DNA from: Gammaproteobacteria bacterium
Lineage (GTDB): Bacteria; Pseudomonadota; Gammaproteobacteria; Ga0077536
Reading direction: 5' to 3'
Assembly: GCA_024234975.1 (NCBI GenBank)
Contig: JACKNH010000020.1
Location: 1 to 64,000, forward strand
DNA: 64,000 nt
A program made the translations under genes and the position numbers. The notes beneath the pieces were generated by a model. The model saw nothing but the letters and a program-made list of their open reading frames with translations. It made no database searches and was not told where the DNA came from. This document shows, in pieces, positions 59,310-64,000 of the stretch; the first letter of the stretch is position 1, and each line of letters opens with the position of its first letter.

Positions 59310-60554
59310 TCAGGCCGTCCCCCGCGGGCGCCGTGCGAAGCGCGGCAGGTCACCTTCCATTCCAGAAGTTCTCGCGATCAACGCACGTTTGAGCGGGCCG
59401 GCCCCGTCGAAGGCCATCATGCCCGCGCCACGCAACCAGCCCAGCCAACGCCGGTGGTTACCGAACAGGTGCTTGAAACCGTCCATGGTCCAGGAAGTGA
59501 GCAGGTTCTCGCCCTTGCGTTTGCGTTCATAACGCCGCAATACCCCGCGCGCACCGATGTCGCGGCCGTCGGTTCGGGCGTCCAGTACAGTTTCGATCAG
59601 GCACGCGGCATCCATGATGCCGAGGTTGAGGCCTTGTCCGGCCAACGGATGCACGATATGCGCGGCATCGCCGACAAACGCGACGCCACGCTGCACGTAA
59701 TGCTGCACATTTGCACGCAGCAACGGGAATCCCAAACGCACGGTGGGCTCGCTGATCTCACCAAGACAGAACTCGGTGGCCTCGCCCAGCGTCTGGCAGA
59801 ACTGCGCATCCGGCATCGCAATCAGATCTTTGGCAGCCTGTGGCGTTGTGCTCCAGACCATGGCGCAGCAATCTGCCGCCGGCAATGGCAGCAAGGCCAC
59901 CGGACCGGTGGCGAGAAACCGTTGCCAGGCGCGTTGCTGATGCGGTTGGGCGGTGCGTAAATTGGCCACCACGGCGTGCTGCGCATAGTCCGCTCCCGGC
60001 ATTTCAACATCGAGCAATTCGCGTATGCGGGAATTGCGTCCGTCGGCTGCGATCACCAGTCGGGCACAGACTTCGCCGTCGTCCAGCAAGACCCGCAGCG
60101 GGCGATCCTGAATCAAACCGGTGACAGCGTGACCAGCCAGCCAGGTGAGCGCCGGCAAAGTCCTGGCGCGAGCTTGCAATGCCTGCATCAGCGTGGCGTT
60201 TTCCAAAACCACGCCCAGCGCCGGCGCTCCGATATCCATCGCATCGAAATGAATGCACCCACGGCTACCGGCATCCCATACCGTCATCGCTTCCAGCGGT
60301 GACAACCGACTGGAGGGCAACAATGCCAGGCAGCCTGCCTGCGACAGCACTTCCATGGCGGCGGCGGTCAACGCGAAGCTGCGCAAATCGAATTCGGCCG
60401 GCATTGTTGCCACGGTCGCTGCAGGCCCGGCAGCGGCTACCACTGGCTGCTTTTCGATGACGACCACGCGCAGCCCTGCCTGCGCGGCGAGAATCGCCGA
60501 CAGCATGCCGACGGCGCCGCCGCCGACCACCGCTATATCCGTTTCAATCATCAT
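59310..60554 (-). CDS. UbiH/UbiI-family FAD monooxygenase (VisC/COQ6 type)
   Basis: The 414-aa flavoprotein has DIAVVGGGAVGMLSAILAA (FAD), the DG motif LVIAADGRNSRIR, and FVGDAAHIVHPLAGQGLNLG. It is probably the UbiI/VisC-type hydroxylase of ubiquinone synthesis. ATG 60554 is 2 bp from the ubiH stop. It is convergent with purC after 8 bp. Confidence 0.88.
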   Translation of the reverse strand: MMIETDIAVVGGGAVGMLSAILAAQAGLRVVVIEKQPVVAAAGPAATVATMPAEFDLRSFALTAAAMEVLSQAGCLALLPSSRLSPLEAMTVWDAGSRGCIHFDAMDIGAPALGVVLENATLMQALQARARTLPALTWLAGHAVTGLIQDRPLRVLLDDGEVCARLVIAADGRNSRIRELLDVEMPGADYAQHAVVANLRTAQPHQQRAWQRFLATGPVALLPLPAADCCAMVWSTTPQAAKDLIAMPDAQFCQTLGEATEFCLGEISEPTVRLGFPLLRANVQHYVQRGVAFVGDAAHIVHPLAGQGLNLGIMDAACLIETVLDARTDGRDIGARGVLRRYERKRKGENLLTSWTMDGFKHLFGNHRRWLGWLRGAGMMAFDGAGPLKRALIARTSGMEGDLPRFARRPRGTA

Positions 60555-60556
60555 GC

Positions 60557-61780
60557 TCAGCGAATCAGCCGGGCACCGCGCGCCAGCCGTGGCGGTCTGC
60601 CGCCCAGGCCCATCGCATTGCGGACCAGCTTCGCCTTGAGCGCCGGTATCGCGGTCACGCCCAGCATCACCGCGTGGCGTGCCAGTCCGGCGATGGCAAG
60701 ATCGCTGGCGAACAATCGCGCGAGGGTATCGGAGAAACGCACGGTCGCCTGGTGATCCGGCAGCCGCTGTTCGCGCCAGACGTCGATGACATCGCTGCAC
60801 CCGGCATCTTGCATACCATGGACTGCGACAGCTTCCAGCAATGCCGCAACATCGCGCAGCCCGAGGTTCAAGCCCTGCGAGGCGTTGGGATGCACCGTAT
60901 TGGCGGCATTACCAATGAGCACGGCACGTGGCGCGGCAATTTCGTTGGCGCGAACCAAACGTAACGGGTACACCTGTCGCGGCCCTGGTTCGCTGATCGT
61001 GCCCAGCCGCGTACCAAAGAATTCGTTCAGGCGCTGCGTATAGTCGTCCCCGGGCATCGCCTGCATGGCGCTTGCAGCGCTTGTCGCCATGGTCCAGATG
61101 GAGACGTAACGCCTTCCTCCGAGCGGCAGCAGCGCAACCGGTCCAGCGGTATCGAAACGTTCGAATGCGGTAAAGGCCTGGGGGCGGGCGACGCTGACAT
61201 TGGCGACGACGGCGCTTCGCTGGTAATCATGAACCGCGGCGCCGATGCCGAGTAAATCGCGCGTCGCCGAGTCAACGCCGTCGGCCGCGACCACCAGCTT
61301 TGCAGATATTTCGCAGGTCTGGCCGCCGTGTTCAACGACCAGTCGGCGACCCTCGGGCTGCAATTCAAGCGCCGTGACCCGTGCCGGCGCCAGTCGGGTG
61401 ACGCCTGCCAGATCCTGCAAATGGCGTTCGGTGACGGTGGCGAGTCTAAGCGCGGGACAGACATAGCCCATCGCGTCGACCCCGGCATCTTCGGCGGTCA
61501 GCGTGGTGACGCCGAATCGACCGCGCTCGGTGATGTGAATCGAGCGTATCGGCGTGACCTCCGCGGCCAGCGGCTGCCACATGCCTAATGCTGACAAAAT
61601 CTTCCACGACGCATGCGCAAGCGCCAAACCGCGCTGATCGGGCGTATCGCCGGCAGTTACGGCCAGCGGCGCCCGCGCTTCAATGACAATGACGCGCAAG
61701 CCGAGCTGTGCCAGACCGGCGGCCAACGTGGCGCCGGTGAATCCGGCGCCGATGATGGCGCAGTCACAGGTCTCGTTCAC
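60557..61780 (-). CDS. ubiH: 2-octaprenyl-6-methoxyphenol hydroxylase
   Basis: The 407-aa flavoprotein has CAIIGAGFTGATLAAGLAQ, the UbiH-typical PIRSIHITERGRFG followed by MGYVCPALRL, VVAADGVDSATR and ANTVHPNASQGLNLGLRD. The start is GTG (61780), overlapping the pepP stop as GTGA. Ubiquinone ring hydroxylation. The pepP-ubiH-ubiI order is typical of Gammaproteobacteria. Confidence 0.92.
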   Translation of the reverse strand: MNETCDCAIIGAGFTGATLAAGLAQLGLRVIVIEARAPLAVTAGDTPDQRGLALAHASWKILSALGMWQPLAAEVTPIRSIHITERGRFGVTTLTAEDAGVDAMGYVCPALRLATVTERHLQDLAGVTRLAPARVTALELQPEGRRLVVEHGGQTCEISAKLVVAADGVDSATRDLLGIGAAVHDYQRSAVVANVSVARPQAFTAFERFDTAGPVALLPLGGRRYVSIWTMATSAASAMQAMPGDDYTQRLNEFFGTRLGTISEPGPRQVYPLRLVRANEIAAPRAVLIGNAANTVHPNASQGLNLGLRDVAALLEAVAVHGMQDAGCSDVIDVWREQRLPDHQATVRFSDTLARLFASDLAIAGLARHAVMLGVTAIPALKAKLVRNAMGLGGRPPRLARGARLIR

Positions 61781-63090
61781 GCCGCCCGCGCCATCAACGC
61801 TTCTATCTCGGCCACCGACTTGGCCAGCGCGCCGGTCAGCACTTCGTTGCCGCTGCTGGTGACCAGTACGTCGTCCTCGATGCGGATGCCGATGTTCCAC
61901 CAGCGCTTGGCCAGCCCCTTGGTGCCGGCGGGCAGATACAAGCCGGGTTCCACTGTCAGCACCATGCCCGGTTCGAGCAGCCGCCATTGCGTACCCACCT
62001 TGTAGTCACCCACATCATGCACGTCCATCCCCAGCCAATGTCCCGTGCGATGCATGTAGTACTGCCGGTATGCGCCTTCCTTGATCAAGGTCGGCACACG
62101 CCCTTTGAGGATATTCAGCTCGACCAGGCCTTTGGTCAGCACTTTCACCGCCGCCTCATGTGGATCATTCCAGTGGTTGCCGGGCTGAACCTTGGCAATG
62201 GCCGCGGCCTGGGCCGCCAGCACAACTTCATACACGTCACGCTGAGCACTGCTGAACCGGCCGTTGACCGGGAAGGTCCGGGTGATATCTGATGCATAGT
62301 GGTCGTATTCAGCACCGGCATCGATCAGCAACAGTTCGCCGTCATTCAACACCGCGTTGTTTTCGGTGTAGTGCAGGATGCAACCATTCTCACCACCGCC
62401 GACGATGGATGGATAGGCCGGGGAACGACTACCGCCCTGCATGAAGGTGTTCAGCAACGCGGCCTCAACCTCGTACTCGCGCAAACCCGGCTTGCAGGTA
62501 CGCATGGCCTGCTCATGCGCAAGCACGGATATTTTTGCCGCCTGCTTCATCGCCGCGATTTCCTTGCGCGACTTCACCAGCCGCATTTCATGCAGGTGGT
62601 GCGCCAAGGAAACGATTTCCTCCGGACTGTGTACGCCGGCGCGCTTGCGGCCACTGACTTCGGCAACCCAGGCCAGGACGTGTTGATCGAATTCCGGATA
62701 GCGGCCCATCGTATAGAAGATGCGCTCCTTGTTCTCGATCAGGCCGGGCAGGATTTCATCGATGTCGGAAATCGGGAACGCATCATCCGCGCCATAGAGT
62801 TCGCAGGCGCCTTCGATACCTGCCCGGCGCCCGTGCCAGGTTTCCGCGGCAGGGTCCCGTTCACGACAGAACAACAGGAATTCGCCCTGCTTGCGGTCCG
62901 GCACGAACACCGCAACCGCTTCGGGCTCGGCAAATCCTGTGAGGTAATGAAAGTCGCTGTCGGCGCGATGCGGGAACAGTACGTCACCATTACGTACATG
63001 TTCGGGCGCTGTCGGCTGAATCGCGATCCCGCCGCTGTTGACGATGTCCATCAGGCGCTTTCGGCGCCGGGCGAATTCCTGTTTATCCAT
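61777..63090 (-). CDS. pepP: Xaa-Pro aminopeptidase II
   Basis: The 437-aa protein has the aminopeptidase-P N-domain (FPHRADSDFHYLTGF) and a pita-bread domain with metal ligands in LLIDAGAEYDHYASDITRTFP, HRTGHWLGMDVHD, TVEPGLY and GIRIEDD. Removes an N-terminal residue before Pro. Lies 23 bp downstream of ygfB. Confidence 0.95.
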   Translation of the reverse strand: MDKQEFARRRKRLMDIVNSGGIAIQPTAPEHVRNGDVLFPHRADSDFHYLTGFAEPEAVAVFVPDRKQGEFLLFCRERDPAAETWHGRRAGIEGACELYGADDAFPISDIDEILPGLIENKERIFYTMGRYPEFDQHVLAWVAEVSGRKRAGVHSPEEIVSLAHHLHEMRLVKSRKEIAAMKQAAKISVLAHEQAMRTCKPGLREYEVEAALLNTFMQGGSRSPAYPSIVGGGENGCILHYTENNAVLNDGELLLIDAGAEYDHYASDITRTFPVNGRFSSAQRDVYEVVLAAQAAAIAKVQPGNHWNDPHEAAVKVLTKGLVELNILKGRVPTLIKEGAYRQYYMHRTGHWLGMDVHDVGDYKVGTQWRLLEPGMVLTVEPGLYLPAGTKGLAKRWWNIGIRIEDDVLVTSSGNEVLTGALAKSVAEIEALMARAA

Positions 63091-63113
63091 AGCGTTGTGT
63101 CAGTTGCTTTATC

Positions 63114-63683
63114 TCAGTGCAAGGTGGGCGCCGGCTCGTCAGATGCGCCGGAATCATCAAATCGCGTTTCCTCGCGCAGCATCAGCACCCCGATGCGCAC
63201 GTATTCCACGATTTCCTCGAACGCGCGTTCGTTGTCTTCATCCAGCGCTGATTTTTCATCGGCCTGCGAAATCTGTTTCAGGTCTGAAAGGAAGCCACGG
63301 CAGTCCTCGCTCAATACGGATATATCGACCACGCCGGCAATGCCGAACCCGACCAGAAACCCGCGGCACCAGTTGGCGACCGAGCGGACGCGGCGGGTGA
63401 ACTGACGGTTATCGTCGACCAACAGCAATCTGAATGACAGCTCTTCATCGACAATCGCCGACCGGGTTTGCCGCAGCAGCGCCCACAGCACGCCGGCCTC
63501 GCCGCCGGTGCTCACCGGCGGTGCATCCTCACCAACCACCTGGCGTAACCAGAGCTGCGCATCGAAGGTTTCCGGGTTGCATAACATTCCGCACAGCATG
63601 CCGTGGCATTCGGCGGCATCGAGATCCGAATCCAGGGCGGACAGTGCGCGATCTACATTCTGATAATCAGCATCGACTTCCAT
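63114..63683 (-). CDS. ygfB: UPF0149 family protein (YgfB-like)
   Basis: The 189-aa protein has the UPF0149 pattern: AAECHGMLCGMLCNPETFDAQLWL near residue 24, then RSVANWCRGFLVGFG with the conserved WC-x-GF. Precedes pepP, as in other Gammaproteobacteria. YgfB was linked to antibiotic tolerance in Pseudomonas, but the biochemical role is unclear. Confidence 0.9.
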   Translation of the reverse strand: MEVDADYQNVDRALSALDSDLDAAECHGMLCGMLCNPETFDAQLWLRQVVGEDAPPVSTGGEAGVLWALLRQTRSAIVDEELSFRLLLVDDNRQFTRRVRSVANWCRGFLVGFGIAGVVDISVLSEDCRGFLSDLKQISQADEKSALDEDNERAFEEIVEYVRIGVLMLREETRFDDSGASDEPAPTLH

Positions 63684-63842
63684 GCCGGGTATTATTTCAT
63701 GGCCTATCCGGCAAGGCCTAATGCCGTGCGACGACGATGACGGTGAGCGCGGTCACGTCCCTCCACATCCAGTGTTGACCATGGGTGATCGGCACTCTAT
63801 ATTGCCGTGGAATTCGACTGCGCCCGGGTGCCGGCATCGTCC

Positions 63843-64000
63843 ATGAGCACAGAAAATCGTGAAAAGCTTGAGCTGGCTGCCCTCGAAAACCGGGTTGATG
63901 AATTGATCAAGACGGTGGACAGTCTGGCAAACGAAAACCAGGCCTTGCGCCACCAGCAGGCACAGCTCACCGCCGAACGCGCCGCGCTGATCGAAAAGAC
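63843..64000 (+). CDS. TIGR02449-type coiled-coil protein, 5' part
   Basis: The first 52 codons encode a short coiled coil (ELAALENRVDELIKTVDSLANENQ and then LTAERAALIEK) with heptad Leu/Val. In Gammaproteobacteria this gene lies divergent from ygfB and before zapA; ZapB-like proteins have the same form. The gene runs off the window. Confidence 0.8.
   Translation, partial: MSTENREKLELAALENRVDELIKTVDSLANENQALRHQQAQLTAERAALIEK

Noticed and set aside
62299..63405. Plus-strand 368-codon frame opposite pepP
   Set aside because: It is antisense to pepP metal-binding motifs; no ribosome site or family.
1..64000. CRISPR arrays, insertion sequences, integrases or attachment sites
   Set aside because: I saw no regularly spaced direct repeats, no transposase-like proteins, and no repeat of the tRNA-Met 3' end.

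Overview
The window looks like chromosome of a free-living gammaproteobacterium with roughly 60% G+C. Evidence for this is the ygfB-pepP-ubiH-ubiI-type block at the right end next to a TIGR02449-type coiled-coil gene, a Crp gene next to a yhfA-type OsmC gene, an MSHA-type pilus operon, a tkt-gap-pgk-pyk run, and a PEP-CTERM (VPLPA-type) surface protein. I cannot name a genus. No phage, insertion sequence or CRISPR array was seen.

Layout. 0-5 kb: end of a VOC-family gene, a PEP-CTERM protein, a type-B carboxylesterase and the DEAD-box helicase deaD. 5-28 kb: an envelope and general-stress region made largely of small proteins (acidic 70-aa protein, glycine-zipper protein, two small lipoproteins, Dps, a yqjD-yqjE-yqjK-like trio, CsbD, DUF1328, PLDc_N-type, OmpA/TSP3 protein), a BLUF photoreceptor gene with an apparent frameshift, a sensor kinase, three regulators, and a four-gene lipid/glycan operon (VTT membrane protein, six-hairpin glycosidase, GT4 glycosyltransferase, alkaline-phosphatase/EEP fusion). 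28-38 kb: a solute-binding lipoprotein, tRNA-Met, crp, yhfA, an ABC exporter with a type IV pilin gene wedged inside it, a multi-pass sensor kinase, small housekeeping genes and an argD-type aminotransferase. 38.4-52.2 kb: one long minus-strand MSHA-type pilus operon headed by a sigma-54 response regulator. 52.5-59.3 kb: tkt-gap-pgk-pyk-purC. 59.3-64 kb: two UbiH-family hydroxylases, pepP, ygfB and the start of a coiled-coil gene.

The main discovery is regulatory. Reading the gaps by eye, I find twelve -24/-12 (sigma-54) promoter-like sites between 1.2 and 32.3 kb, each 38-86 bp upstream of, and pointing at, a gene of the stress/envelope set. Upstream of most of them lies a shared element, TGTAA-N4-TAC(A/C): six good copies and several degenerate ones. 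An orphan sigma-54 activator with a GAFTGA loop and a Fis-type HTH but no receiver domain (12399-13574) sits in the middle, divergent from csbD, and is the natural candidate for the protein that reads this element. This would be a physically clustered sigma-54 envelope-stress regulon. No motif search or experiment has been run.
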